A DNA stretch of 64,000 bases from Juglans regia (taxonomy: Eukaryota; Streptophyta; Magnoliopsida; Fagales; Juglandaceae). The notes beneath the pieces are model-generated. The model did not search any database, was not told the DNA's origin, and saw only the letters and a list, made by a program, of their open reading frames with translations. How positions within the stretch are numbered: the stretch's first letter is position 1; every line of letters begins with the position of its first letter. Shown here piece by piece: positions 19,901 to 42,800 of this stretch. The stretch covers positions 26,235,722-26,299,721 of the forward strand of contig NC_049912.1 of assembly GCF_001411555.2 (NCBI RefSeq), read 5' to 3'. The translations under genes and the position numbers were made by a program.

Positions 19901-21900
19901 TGTTTTTTATATTGTTGTTACATACGCTTCCCATTCCAACTTGACCAACAGAACACGTCATACATACATTCTGGAAACAGAGGTGGGCAAGGTCTCATGA
20001 CACGTCAACCAAGCCGCATTATCATATATTTTTTTAATCACACATTGTATTATATATAATTTGATGCCCATAATTGTTGTCTACTTCAACTAAATAAGAT
20101 TAATTAGATTTTGGTTTGGAGGAGACTCTTAAGTCTTAATATTACTGACATAATATATTTTGACTTAAAAAAAAAAAATTAAATGAGTGCTAGTGTGTGG
20201 ATAATGATGGTTTGGAAATATAATTGTTCTCGTAGATTCTCATATTATTTTACAATTATTTATAAATCATTTGAGATATTCATATCATCCAATCAGAACA
20301 TGTTCAAAGCTATTGTGCATAATAATTTTACTGTAGTTTTATTTTTTCCGTACACTTGATATTTATCCCTATGTGATGCTATTCATACAATATTTAAAGA
20401 GATACGATATTTGCAATCGTAGAATATGCAAGCGTAATTCAATTATTTTTAAAAAAATTAGTAAATATGTGACCCACGTGATAAAAAATAAAATTTTTAA
20501 TAATAGATTTAATTATTTTTTAAAAAAATTGTGTAGCGTTTGCGTACTTCACGACTGTACTTAATATTACTCATATTTAAAAAGTGACATTGATTTTCTA
20601 TTTGAAAAAAATAAAAATTAGAAGCAATATTCATCATTGTTTTAATAGTTATTCTTTCATCATCTGTCGAGACATTAAATAATCTAATTAAAAAGTATCT
20701 ATAAGCTTTTATTTATCTACTATTTATTCAATGTCTCGTATTAAGAAATGAGGATTATTCAGAATATGATAGAATAATATTTTTATAAAGCGGAGATATA
20801 ATTCTAAACAGAAATGCTAAACGTCCCGAAAGTGTATTCCGAATTTTTTTTTTTACTTAGTGATTAAAAAAATATTTTTTAATGATATTATGAATTTTTA
20901 TTTTTTTTTAAAAATATTTATGATGATTAAAAAAATACATGAAAAATAAAATATGAAATATATTTTTCAGGATACACATTCGAGATAAATTTTCGATAGG
21001 TGTAGTGTTGCTCAATTCTAAATCAATGTAAACATTTTTTTGTGGGTATTATACCGCAATAAATTAAGTGACACATCAAGATCCAAAAATCTTAAATTTG
21101 CCCTAACACATAATTTTAACATATATTGCATATTAGAAATAATTTGAAAAAGAAAATAGTATTAAAAAAAATTATCACCCAAATTTTGGGACATTAATGG
21201 TTCTATGGGAAAGGTGCCACTTTCACGATTAATAATTCTATTTTATTATAGCATTTTACTAGAATTTAGTTTTTAGTAATGATTAATATTTGAATAAGAT
21301 GTATGAGTCTTGTGTAATTTTTGTATAAAATAATAGACCTTATTTTTAAAAAAATATAAGAAAAATTATTTTTTTAGTAATTTTAGATACAGTCGTAGAG
21401 TGTGTAAATATTACGTAATTTTTTTGAAAAAGGTACGGTCTATTATTAAAAAATTAATTTTTTTTCATATAAATATTTTATTTACTCACTCTTTTTTAAA
21501 AAAATTGTACAACATTTGCATATGTTACATTATAAATATTATTTTTTTCGTATGAAATCTATTATTTTACAATGAGTTTTATTATATATAATTATTTCTA
21601 TATATTATTTATATACTTTACTAATATGATTGATTAAAATAATTATTTTATATTAAAAAAATACACAATCAATCATATTAATAAAATGAATAAAAAATAC
21701 ACAAAAAAGACATCACAAGATTTTTATTTTACAAAAGTCTCCGCAACAAACGTGTTATCAACGTTTTTTTTGTGTGATTTGTGGGGAAAACAAGTGGTGG
21801 GATGCCACGTGGAAAGAGATGGGACCCATAATGTGGGTTTCATGGACTGCTTCTCGAATCAGCTGTTTTTTTAGGGTTCTAGGTTGCGAGACAATTTTAG
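16910..21900. other. AT-rich intergenic stretch with no supported gene
   Basis: Only short, low-quality open frames occur. The less AT-rich patch at 16910-17160 is open on both strands but resembles no protein I know. The rest consists of homopolymer runs and degenerate AT-rich repeats. Blocks near 17885-18040, 20810-21000 and 48640-48780 share words such as ATTTTTAAAAAAT and CTAATAGTCA, or close variants, and are probably remnants of one short element family. Confidence 0.5.
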
Positions 21901-21910
21901 GCGAGCAAGA

Positions 21911-21956
21911 ATTTAATCACATAATAATTATAATAATAATTATTATGTGATTAAAT
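21911..21956. repeat. Perfect 20 bp inverted repeat upstream of the flippase gene
   Basis: Arm 21911-21930 (ATTTAATCACATAATAATTA) is exactly complementary to 21937-21956, with a 6-base TAATAA loop. Further TTATTATTA repeats follow on the right. It lies about 200-250 bp before the probable transcription start of the flippase gene. Confidence 0.9.
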
Positions 21957-22079
21957 TATTATTATTACATAATAATTATTATTATTAAAAATGAATATTT
22001 ACAATAATGTAGAGAGTTGTGTGGAAAATAATGTTAAAAATGAATCGGGGAGACTGGAAATATATAAACAGAGGAGAGG

Positions 22080-22300
22080 AGGGACGAGAGATTCCCGGCA
22101 TTAGTTCGGACTTGCTTTCTTGGACGAGGAGAGAACCTTCACTTTGGTCTAAAACCCTGTCCCCCTCTCTCTCTCTCTCAAGCTCTATCTTGATTCTTGA
22201 CTTCTGTTGTCTTCTTCTTTGATCTGCAACTGTGAAGCTCTTTCGCTAGATGTGTTTTTGCTAATTTGTCTTCAACATTATTGAGGCTCATGTTTCCAGG
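22080..22300 (+). promoter_or_regulatory. Probable 5' UTR exon of the flippase gene
   Basis: CT-rich leader-like sequence (TCTCTCTCTCTCTCAAGC) is followed by a plausible donor at TTTCCAG|GTGCGC (GT near 22301). A matching acceptor, TTTGTAATCAG|GCG, lies near 22798. This suggests a 5' UTR intron of about 500 bp before the coding exon. The transcription start was not located. Confidence 0.45.
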
Positions 22301-22907
22301 TGCGCTTTCCTGTTTTCTTGTATATAACATCTTGTATGCATATGTATATATATAAAGCTTTTTCTGGTCCTTCCCCCCCCCCCCCAAGAATTCTCGGGAT
22401 GTTTTTGGGTTCTTTGTGAATTTATAGCATCGGGTACGAGGAATCTGCACTTTTATTAGTGATTGTTTCATGAATTTTTAGCTGGGTACTGTCAGATATG
22501 GATTTGTTGCCAAATTCGTTTATAAACCTTTTCTGTTCCTTAAATTTCAAAAGGCGAAAGATTAATTCGATCTGTGCTCACCGCGCGGCTGCTTTATTAC
22601 TCAAATGTGACGTTTCAGATAATTTGCAAACATGGATGTGCGAAGCATTTGTATGCAAATTTGAATAGGAGCTCCTTATGGAATGTGGTGCTCTTGATCC
22701 TTGAAGTTCGTTTCTTTGTGTTGTTCTAAGAATATTGTTTGCTGCCTATGGTCAAATTTATGTGCTTCTCAACTAATTCCCTTCTGCTTTGTAATCAGGC
22801 GTTAGAAGAAGAAATTGGACATAAGGGAAAAATCATTTGCAGGAGATTCAGGTTTCCTCTCATTGATATGTGCCAATTGTACTTGTTTTGAGCTGAAATT
22901 TGGAGAA

Positions 22908-25900
22908 ATGACAAGGGGAAGGATAAGGGCAAAACTCCGGCAGAGCCATCTTTACACATTCTCATGCCTCCATCCAACTAACACGGAGGCCGAGAGACCC
23001 AATTCAGTTCAGGGCTCGCGAATTATACACTGCAACCAACCACATCTCCATCAGAAGAAACCTCTGAAGTACTGCTCAAATTATATATCAACTACCAAGT
23101 ATAATGTTGTTACGTTCTTGCCCAAGGCAATCTTTGAGCAATTCCGGAGGGTTGCTAATTTGTACTTTCTTTTGGCTGCGGCTCTTTCCCTCACAGCAAT
23201 TTCGCCATTTAGTGCTGTAAGCATGATTGCTCCTCTTGCATTTGTTGTTGGGCTCAGTATGGCAAAGGAAGCCCTGGAAGATTCGCGTAGGTTCGTTCAG
23301 GATATGAAGGTTAATCGCCGGAAAACTAGTGTTCATAAAGGGAATGGTCTTTTTGGTGATAGACCATGGCATAAGATTCGGGTGGGAGATGTGTTGAAAG
23401 TGGAAAAGGATCAATTTTTTCCAGCAGACTTGCTTCTCTTGTCATCGAATTATGAGGATGGGATTTGCTATGTGGAAACTATGAATTTAGATGGTGAGAC
23501 AAACTTGAAAGTAAAGAGATGTCTGGAGGCGACCTTGCCTTTGGACGATGATGAGGCTTTCAAGGATTTTACTGGGATAATCCGATGTGAAGACCCAAAC
23601 CCCAGTCTTTACACCTTTGTGGGTAATTTGGAGTATGATCGGCAGGTTTTTTCTCTTGATCCTGGCCAGATTCTCCTTAGAGATTCAAAGCTGAGGAATA
23701 CAAATTATGTATATGGTGTTGTGATCTTCACTGGCCATGATAGCAAAGTCATGCAGAATGCAACGGAGTCCCCTTCAAAAAGGAGCACAATAGAAAAAAA
23801 GATGGACTACATCATATATGTCCTTTTCACTCTCCTTGTGGTGATCTCATTGATCAGCTCAATTGGCTTTGCCGTGAAGACCAAGTACCAAGTGCCAGAT
23901 TGGTGGTACTTAGAACCCCAGAATACTGACAGTTTATTTAATCCTGGCAAGCCAGCCTTGTCGGGATTTTACCATCTGATTACTGCTCTCATCCTTTATG
24001 GATATTTAATACCCATCTCGCTCTATGTATCAATTGAGGTTGTAAAGGTTTTGCAAGCAACCTTCATTAACCAAGACATACATATGTATGATGAAGAGAC
24101 TGGAAATCCTGCTCAAGCACGAACATCAAACTTAAACGAGGAATTGGGCCAGGTTGACACAATCCTCTCTGACAAAACAGGCACTTTGACCTGCAATCAG
24201 ATGGATTTTCTGAAGTGCTCCATTGCTGGTACCGCATATGGTGTGCGTTCTAGTGAAGTTGAACTTGCTGCTGCAAAACAGATGGCTATTGAGGAGGAAG
24301 TAGACATTTCCAGTTTTCCCATGCGTAGAGATAATCAACAAAGTTCCAGGAAGAATGTCGGAAGAGCTTCGGAAATTGAACTGGAAACTGTCATTTCTTA
24401 TAGCAATGGAACTGGTCAGAAACCTGTAATAAAAGGGTTTAGCTTTGACGATGGCCGCCTCATGAATGGAAATTGGTTGAAAGAACCCAATACTGATGTT
24501 CATTTACTTTTTTTCCGGATATTAGCAATATGTCAAACTGCAATTCCTGAGCCGAATCAAGAGACTGGAAGTTTTACTTATGAAGCAGAGTCACCCGATG
24601 AAGGGGCTTTTCTTGTTGCAGCGAGGGAATTTGGTTTTGAGTTTTGTAAAAGAACACAATCAAGTGTGTTTATCCACGAACGATATCCTAATTCAAAACA
24701 ACCAGCTGAAAGGTAAAAATATGACCGAGCTAGATAATAGAGGCTTTTTGTTAAGCTTTTTCAGAGTTTTGTTGTCTTAGGGTGATTTATCTTTACAGAG
24801 AGTACAAACTTCTGAACATACTGGAGTTCACCAGCAAAAGAAAGCGAATGTCTGTAATTGTTCAGGACGAGGAGGGGCAGATTCTGCTTCTGTGCAAAGG
24901 TGCTGACAGGTAAGGCTCACAAATATACTTCAAATTGTTGAATTTCCTTAAGAAGTATGATAACCATTTAAAGGTGTAAATGACCCGTGTAGAATCTTCA
25001 ATCTGCCTCTTCTAGTCTTTCATCTAAACTTCTTTGAAATCTTTAATTGATTGGGAGACCAAAGCATATTGCTTTTTGACACACTGACACCCATCCATTG
25101 CTTCTTGTTCTATGCAGCATCATTTTTGATCGCCTTTCAAAGAATGGAAGAACGTATGAGGAAGCTACTACTAAGCACTTGACTGAATATGGAGAAGCTG
25201 GGTTGCGTACATTGGCACTTGCTTATAGAAAGCTTGAGGAGTCTGAGTATGCCACTTGGAACAATGAGTTTCAGAAAGCCAAAACATGTATTGGGGCTGA
25301 TAGAGAAGCAATGCTTGAGCGTGTAGCAGAAATGATGGAAAGAGAGTTAATACTTGTCGGTGCTACTGCTGTGGAGGACAAATTGCAAAAAGGGGTAGAA
25401 ATACCCATTCTTTATATCCACATTAATACTAATGCATTTCTTTTTTGGTTTGCTTTGACTTAGTTTTCCTATTGTCTCCTTTTTAGGTGCCCCAGTGCAT
25501 TGATAAACTTGCACAAGCTGGTCTCAAGATCTGGGTATTGACGGGGGATAAGATGGAAACGGCAATCAACATAGGGTCTGTCTCTTTTGAATTGATGAAA
25601 GCACCATCCATTATACACCCTTATTTTCTTAATGGGTTTACAGAAACAGGACTTCTTACTTAGAGATACCTCGTGAAACTAAGGTAATCTTGTTTGCATG
25701 ATGCAGATTTGCATGCAGTTTGCTCCGACAGGGGATGAAGCAGATCATTATAACAACAACAAATTCAGACACATTAGCCAAAGATGGCAAAGAGGTATAT
25801 CTCTTGAGAATGATTACAGGATTCACTTTCAGAAATTTGCCATTATTAGATTTTATAAATCAATCATTGATCAGGCTGTGAAAGAGAACATTTTGAATCA

Positions 25901-28238
25901 ACTCACCAATGCCTCACAAATGATCAAGCTGGAGAAGGATCCCCATGCTGCCTTTGCATTAATTATTGATGGAAAAACTCTAACTCATGCTTTAGAGGAT
26001 GATATGAAGCATCAGTTTTTAGGGTTAGCAGTTGATTGTGCATCTGTCATATGTTGTCGTGTCTCCCCCAAGCAGAAAGCAATGGTAGGATCGTCTTCTC
26101 TTGTTTGTTAATATGCAACTGTCTTCAACTATTTTCCTTATTTCTTTTGTATTCATTTGTTTAATTTTGGCACCAGGTAACAAGGTTAGTAAAAGAAGGA
26201 ACTGGGAAAACCACCCTAGCGATTGGTGATGGTGCAAATGATGTGGGAATGATTCAAGAAGCTGACATTGGTGTTGGCATCAGTGGGGTCGAAGGTATGC
26301 AGGTTGGTAACAAGTCTGAGTGGCTTTTCTGCACAATGTCTCTCAAAATGAGTATGTACATTCGTTTTTTAAGTTCTGGAATTCTTACAGATATCAGATG
26401 TTTCAGACCTTTTCGCAAAATTTCTTAAAGCTCTTACTGCCCGTGATTCCCAAATCTGGTCTAGGTTACCAAAAGAGGGGTAGGGGCATTCTTGTTTCCT
26501 ATATTTGGTCTCATATTTGACTCTAGCAGACAGGAACAGGAACGTTGAGCAGAAAGGAATAATGTGAAGGAAATTGGGGGACTAGTTTCTGTCTAGTCTT
26601 ACACTTCCTGATTGAAGGGAAAAAATCCACTCCCAGAGAATTTTCCTGGGATTTGCTTATTTGCCATATGACTACTAGAACTTGTACTATCCAATTGCAT
26701 TTTGATTATTTCTCTTAATCGAAGGTGGGGGAGGGGGCGGTTTCAAGATTATATTCCAGTTGCACATTATCTGCCAGCTGATCATTATTGATGTATACAT
26801 GATCTTTTTACTTATAAAAAAAATTGCATACAATCTTTTATGTGGAGGCAAAGAGATGTTGTCGGGCAGGTTCTATTCAATCCATCTCCACGGATGTTGA
26901 TCACCGATCTGAATTGCTTTCGTTGGATATAGGACCATTTATCTAGTTATTTTGTAATTATTAGTGTTCGTTCTTGTATGGATAAGTCAAGAAAATGTGC
27001 ATGAGGTTTTTCCTTTAGAAGCATGTATTTTCCTGCTTATTTCATGGACGATCATAACGGGCAACTTTTTTACAGGCTGTAATGGCTAGTGACTTCTCCA
27101 TTGCCCAGTTTCGATTTCTGGAGAGACTTCTGGTAGTCCATGGACACTGGTGTTACAAGAGGATTGCTCAGATGGTAACAGTTAGCTCTCATGTCAATGT
27201 TTGCTTATCATTTGTCTTTGATTTATTGACAACTGTGTGTATTTGCATATGCTTGTTTCATCACTAATTCATCCTCGGTTAATCTGGAATCTTTTGCATT
27301 CAGGTTTGCTATTTCTTCTACAAAAATATAGCATTTGGTCTTACCCTCTTCTACTTTGAGGCATTTGCGGCCTTTTCTGGGCAGTCAGTTTACGATGATT
27401 GGTACATGCTGTTGTTTAATGTTTTGCTTACCTCATTGCCTGTCATTTCACTTGGAGTTTTTGAACAAGATGTCTCTTCAGAAGTCTGCCTACAGGTAAG
27501 TTCTGTTGATAATGCCCACAGCATTTTTCATCTATGTTCCTCTCAGCCCGTCGATATACTCACACATCTACCATGCCTTTTCAGTTCCCTGCACTATATC
27601 AGCAAGGGCCAAGAAATTTGTTCTTCGACTGGTACAGGATACTGGGTTGGATGGGCAACGGTCTATATTCCTCCCTCATTATTTTCTTCCTCAACATTAT
27701 CATCTTCTATGATCAGGCATTTCGTGATGGAGGCCAGACAGCTGATATGGCCACTGTAGGTACAACAATGTTCACTTGCATCATCTGGGCTGTCAATTGC
27801 CAGATTGCACTTACAATGAGCCACTTCACATGGATCCAACACCTCCTGGTTTGGGGCAGCATTGTCACTTGGTATCTGTTTCTCTTGCTATATGGCATGA
27901 TATCACCGCTTATTTCTGGGAACGCCTACAAACTTCTAGTTGAAGCTCTTGGTCCTGCTCCTATATATTGGGCAGCCACCCTTCTAGTGACAATCGCCTG
28001 TAATCTTCCTTACTTGGCGCACATATCTTTCCAAAGATGTTTTAATCCAATGGATCATCATGTCATCCAAGAAATCAAGTACTACAAAAGAGATGTTGAG
28101 GATCAACATATGTGGACTAGGGAGAGTTCCAAAGCAAGACATGATACCAAGATTGGGTTCACAGCAAGGGTGGAGGCAAAGATCAGGCAGTTGAGAGGGA
28201 GGCTGCAGAAGAAACACTCGAGCTCGGTTGCATCATGA
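22908..28238 (+). CDS. P4-type phospholipid-transporting ATPase (ALA4-7 type flippase), complete, 10 coding exons
   Basis: This flippase moves phospholipids from the outer to the cytosolic leaflet. Exons: 22908-24712, 24799-24909, 25118-25394, 25487-25575, 25707-25794, 25875-26084, 26177-26302, 27076-27174, 27304-27495 and 27585-28238. All are in frame and total 1216 aa, the usual size. The start is the first in-frame ATG; the N-terminus [18 protein letters not shown] and [12 protein letters not shown] resemble the Arabidopsis ALA4-7 group. Seen in order: [14 protein letters not shown] (actuator Asp195-Gly-Glu-Thr), [13 protein letters not shown] in membrane segment 4, [10 protein letters not shown] with the phosphorylated Asp422, the nucleotide-binding [17 protein letters not shown], and [20 protein letters not shown] for Mg binding. 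C-terminal membrane helices precede a basic tail. P4 ATPases act with a CDC50/ALIS beta subunit, not seen here. No damage was found. Confidence 0.96.
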
Positions 28239-28565
28239 CCATATCCATGACTTTTTCATTTTTGATATATATTTTTTTTCCTTGGGGTTTTTGGCCGATT
28301 GTAGTTTTATGTTGTGGCCCCCCCTTTTCTAATTCATTTATTTGCTTTCTTTTTATCTGTTATATTGAAGTTGGTTGGAGTTTGTCCATTCATTACAGAA
28401 ACGTGTTAGAGCCTGTTGTATGTACAATATTTTATTGAGGTGAAGAATGAATAGCTTGTGAAAATTGTTGATTTTTATATAAAAAAGTTGCTCTGGTTAG
28501 CGTTGACTAATGAGAGCTGTCATACAAATCAACTGTGGCTGTTTATAGTTTCTTTCAAGTCTAAT

Positions 28566-28745
28566 TTGTTTTCACAATTATTTTATCTAATAATTATAAT
28601 TTTTTTAAATTTTCACGTAAAATAAAATAAATAATTAATTTTTTTTTAAATTTTAAATAAAAATAATATTAAAAAATATATTTTAACAATATTTTATTCA
28701 ATTTTTAATTTTTATTTTAATTCATCTTATTTGTGAAAATAAATT
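28566..28745. repeat. MITE-like element, copy B, downstream of the flippase gene
   Basis: Ends TTGTTTTCACAATTATTTTA and, reverse complemented, TTTATTTTCACAAAT. The interior shares the same ordered blocks as copy A at 5189-5393. It lies about 330 bp after the flippase stop codon. Confidence 0.6.
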
Positions 28746-29466
28746 GTCTATGCACATCGTTGCAGTGTTGAGGGACAAATTCTTGGAAAAACCTAACCCC
28801 AAAAGCTAGACTTCAAAAATCATATGAATCTCTCTCTCTCTCAACTGATGTTTGATCAAGCATGTTGATCTTATGATTTTTTATATTTTTTTTCTGACTT
28901 TTTTTTTTTTGTTAATTTTAATATTATAATAATTGGTATTGTTGTTGTTGGTGTAACTGCTGTTGTTGATGCAATAAGTTTTAGGTTTGCTACCCACTCC
29001 CCAAAAGTCTAGTATTTATATATGGTAAAGGATATTACCAAACTACGTCGTTTGGGAATTAACCACCTTAAGGAAGTAAAACAACGTCGTTTTCAGACAC
29101 GTTACACAACCAAAATAAAAGGAAAGAGAGCATTTTTCATTTCATTTATAAAAGGCCTTTGGAAATTTCGCTTCGATTCAATCAAAGCGTTGTGAGAGAG
29201 TGAGCGATATCACACTATCACAATGCCTTCACTTTCTTCTTCTTCTTCACTCTAATCCCAATTTCGATTGATGTTTTTGCCACCCACTTTTTTCCGTTAT
29301 TTGCTTCCCTGTCCCATGCCATCCTGACAGCTTCTTCGTCGTTGATTTTTATTGTTTGCCGAGACTTGGACTCGGTCAAGGCTCTGGAGGTCCCTATCTC
29401 TCCAATTTTCGTGGAAGGGCTTTGAGTTGGAGCTGGGGTTCGGTCTGATCGTGGATTTTGGGAATT

Positions 29467-40110
<10,644 letters not shown>

Positions 40111-42446
40111 CAGTGCCAGTTCTCAATTCCTTTCCCATAGAATGAACCAGGTTGAGTGGACGGTCTCGGACGATCACCCTCCCTTGCATGAGAGGGAGGG
40201 AAAAAAAAGGGAGACAAAAGAGAACTTTCTGCATTATTCTTTCTTAACTTTCTGTTGTTGTCTCTCTTCTTTTTTTTTTTTTTTTGGTTTTCCATCGTTT
40301 TTTCTTTTATTTGGTTATTTGGTTGCAGTTCTCCTCAAGCCAAATACGAACCCTCTAAATACAAAAAAGCTGATGTCTTTTTGTGTGTAAATAATTGTAG
40401 ACAGTAACGTTTAAGATTATGAATCACAGGCAACGCTTTGGTGTTGTTCCACACTTGGGGTTCTTTTGTAGCATCTTCCAGATTTAGTGCCCATTTCACC
40501 TGAAAAATGGACGTATTAAACTGGAAACAGAAACACATTTGCCATCATGACAAGAAGTTCCGAATATTGCCTCTGCTGCTCCGAGATATAATGCCACTTC
40601 AAATCAATTTTCACTTTTCAGGAACAGTAAGTATGCAGCAGCATCCAACTCTATGCTGCATTGCATACCAATAAAACCAAGCTATTTTGAGTTTCTTGAG
40701 CATCATATGCATGCACAAAACTATACAGAGTCACACACGCATCTGAATCTGAGAACACCCGACCTCGAATTTTAAAGTAGTTGGTAGTCCCGACCTGATG
40801 CCTTGAGGACACATGATATGTTTTTTGTTTTTCAATCACGTTGAAGTAGGGAATATGTTAATACTTTATAAGGGATGATACCCTTTTTCGTCGTCTGTCA
40901 GTATTTATAATGTTGTTGATGTTACAACAATCAAGATAATTTTTTTATAAAAAATTTATATGCAGTCATTTTTACGTACTCTTTATGCATTCTATTAATG
41001 TGATTAGCTGCGTCATTTTTTTTTAAAAATAAAATAACTACTTTCGTCAATCACATCAGTAAAATGTATAAAAAGTATACAAAAGTGACTAATAAAATTC
41101 ATTTTTTTATGGTTAATATGATAGATATATCAATATTTATCGTATCGATAACGTTATGCGAGTGTCGTGATTGTGATGCTATCAAAGGAAGTAGGAGAGG
41201 TTTCTTCCCATGATTTTTTTTGAAAATTGTTGTTGTTTATTTAGGCTCCATTAACGTTAATGATCATTTCACGTTGAACTTTGACAGAACCTTATGTCTT
41301 ATGTTGGAATAGTACGCGATAAACAGCTTTTAACACCCGATTTCTTTTTCCACAGTGGGAAAACATTCCCATGATGTCAAATTCGATCTTGACAAATGAA
41401 AACGTTTAGTCAAAAGAAGCAGTGGAACCTCCAAGAAAAATTCCTTTGTTCCGCCGTCTCCTGTCTTTTTTATCCTTCATCTTTCAAAGATATCTAAATC
41501 ACTTTCCTTTCTTCCCTCTGTATCCTTCCTCGAATCTAGAAATCATGAGCTTTTTTATAAGAGATGTTGGTCGTTGTGCTTCTGAATGAAGTTGCAGAGT
41601 TCGTACGGACCTTTATCTGAACCTTTTGTTATTGCTATATATCATAGATGATGATTTAGGCTTCGTTTGGTTACAGTTCAGATGAGATGAGAGAGGAAAA
41701 TTATAATGAATTACCTTCTGATTTTACTTCATTCATAATGAAAGATAATCAAATTTTGAAGTACTTGGCTTCAATACCAATCCAATTTTGTGAATGAGAA
41801 TCAGTCTGGGGAAGTTGTTGACATTTGTAGCAGTTCAATAAACAGGGAGAGAGAACATCCTAAAAGGATCCAGAAAGAAAATCTTCTCAATTCTTCTGAT
41901 CTTTGATGAAGAACAACAAAAGGGTTGATTATCTTATATGTAGAGCAAAATTCAATCCAATTCAGTGCCCAGTGCTCAAGTTACGAAAACATGCAGCCCA
42001 GAACCGATTGAAGAATAATTTACAGGTTTCCCAAGATAAATTATGCAGAAAGCCATGGCCAAACAGAGTTCAGTGCGAAACTAACACTCGACGATTGCCC
42101 ACATCCAGATTGAAGTCAGATCATAGTATGGAAACTGTGATGCCTAAAAATCAAAGCTTTTTGTTCATCTTTATGATATTAACTTGAGAATTTCAAGAAT
42201 AGCAAAGAATTTTTAGAGTTAGCTTCTTAGAACCCAAAGAAAAACAAGACAAGACTCTCACAAACATGTAGTTTTATGGTACTGCTATAAATAGTTATAG
42301 AGGACTATAGTCCTATGAGATCTAAGATTTTTCAGACACATAATCCAACTTCAAATCCGTAACAGAATTTGTTGACCGCAAACCAAAATAAAACCTTCAA
42401 ATTTCCCAAAAAAAAAAATTAATGAAGAAACATATACCCCCATCTG
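40111..42446. other. Intergenic stretch between CK1 and the DUF3511 gene
   Basis: The first few hundred bases are CK1 3' UTR. Around 41460-41660 the sequence is leader-like and CT-rich, but no exon chain was found. Around 41657 a GCTTCGTTTGGTT...GATGAGATGAG motif marks the end of a GTTTGG-family MITE remnant. The open frame at 41903-42187 matches nothing I know. Confidence 0.4.
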
Positions 42447-42800
42447 TCACCACCATCCATCCACCACTTGGGTGTATGATTTCTTGATCCACCTAAAGCT
42501 CTTCCTCAGAGACCCTTTCATCTTGCCCTCCACAGAGTAGACCTTGTATCCAGCAACCCTCTTCTTCCTCTGCAATTCTGGGTCACCGAAGCTCCAGCTT
42601 TTAGAAATAGACCCAAGACTGCTTTTCTCTTTCTTGATCTTCCCTTCCTTTGCTATCTCGTTCGGCTGTGCAGATGAACCAGCATAACTAACACTGAAAG
42701 ACCTTAGATCTTGCATGCTAGTTGGGGCAGCCCGGCCACCGTAGTAGCTCTCTAGCTGCATCCTCCCATCCCTGCATGACTTGGATCTGAAGTCCTCCAT
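42447..42800 (-). CDS. DUF3511-family small basic protein, complete, single exon
   Basis: This plant-specific family of short basic proteins has no established function. I start at the Met giving MEDFRSKSCRDGRMQLESYY (CAT at 42798-42800), because family members typically begin MEDFRSKS. An upstream in-frame ATG at 42833 would add 11 residues. The conserved C-terminal domain is clear: SWSFGDPELQRKKRVAGYKV, then YSVEGKMKGSLRKSFRWIKK, ending TQVVDGWW. Length from the chosen start is 117 aa, with no introns. The CT-rich leader TCTCCTCTCCTCCTCCTCC on the minus strand (42861-42879) lies just upstream. Confidence 0.88.
   Translation of the reverse strand: MEDFRSKSCRDGRMQLESYYGGRAAPTSMQDLRSFSVSYAGSSAQPNEIAKEGKIKKEKSSLGSISKSWSFGDPELQRKKRVAGYKVYSVEGKMKGSLRKSFRWIKKSYTQVVDGWW

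Noticed and set aside
22815..22907. Upstream extension of the flippase reading frame
   Set aside because: The frame is open but has no ATG before 22908, and the family N-terminus begins at 22908. The upstream part is 5' UTR after a splice acceptor.
41903..42187. 94-codon frame between CK1 and the DUF3511 gene
   Set aside because: No homology that I recognise and unremarkable composition; it could be untranslated or chance.
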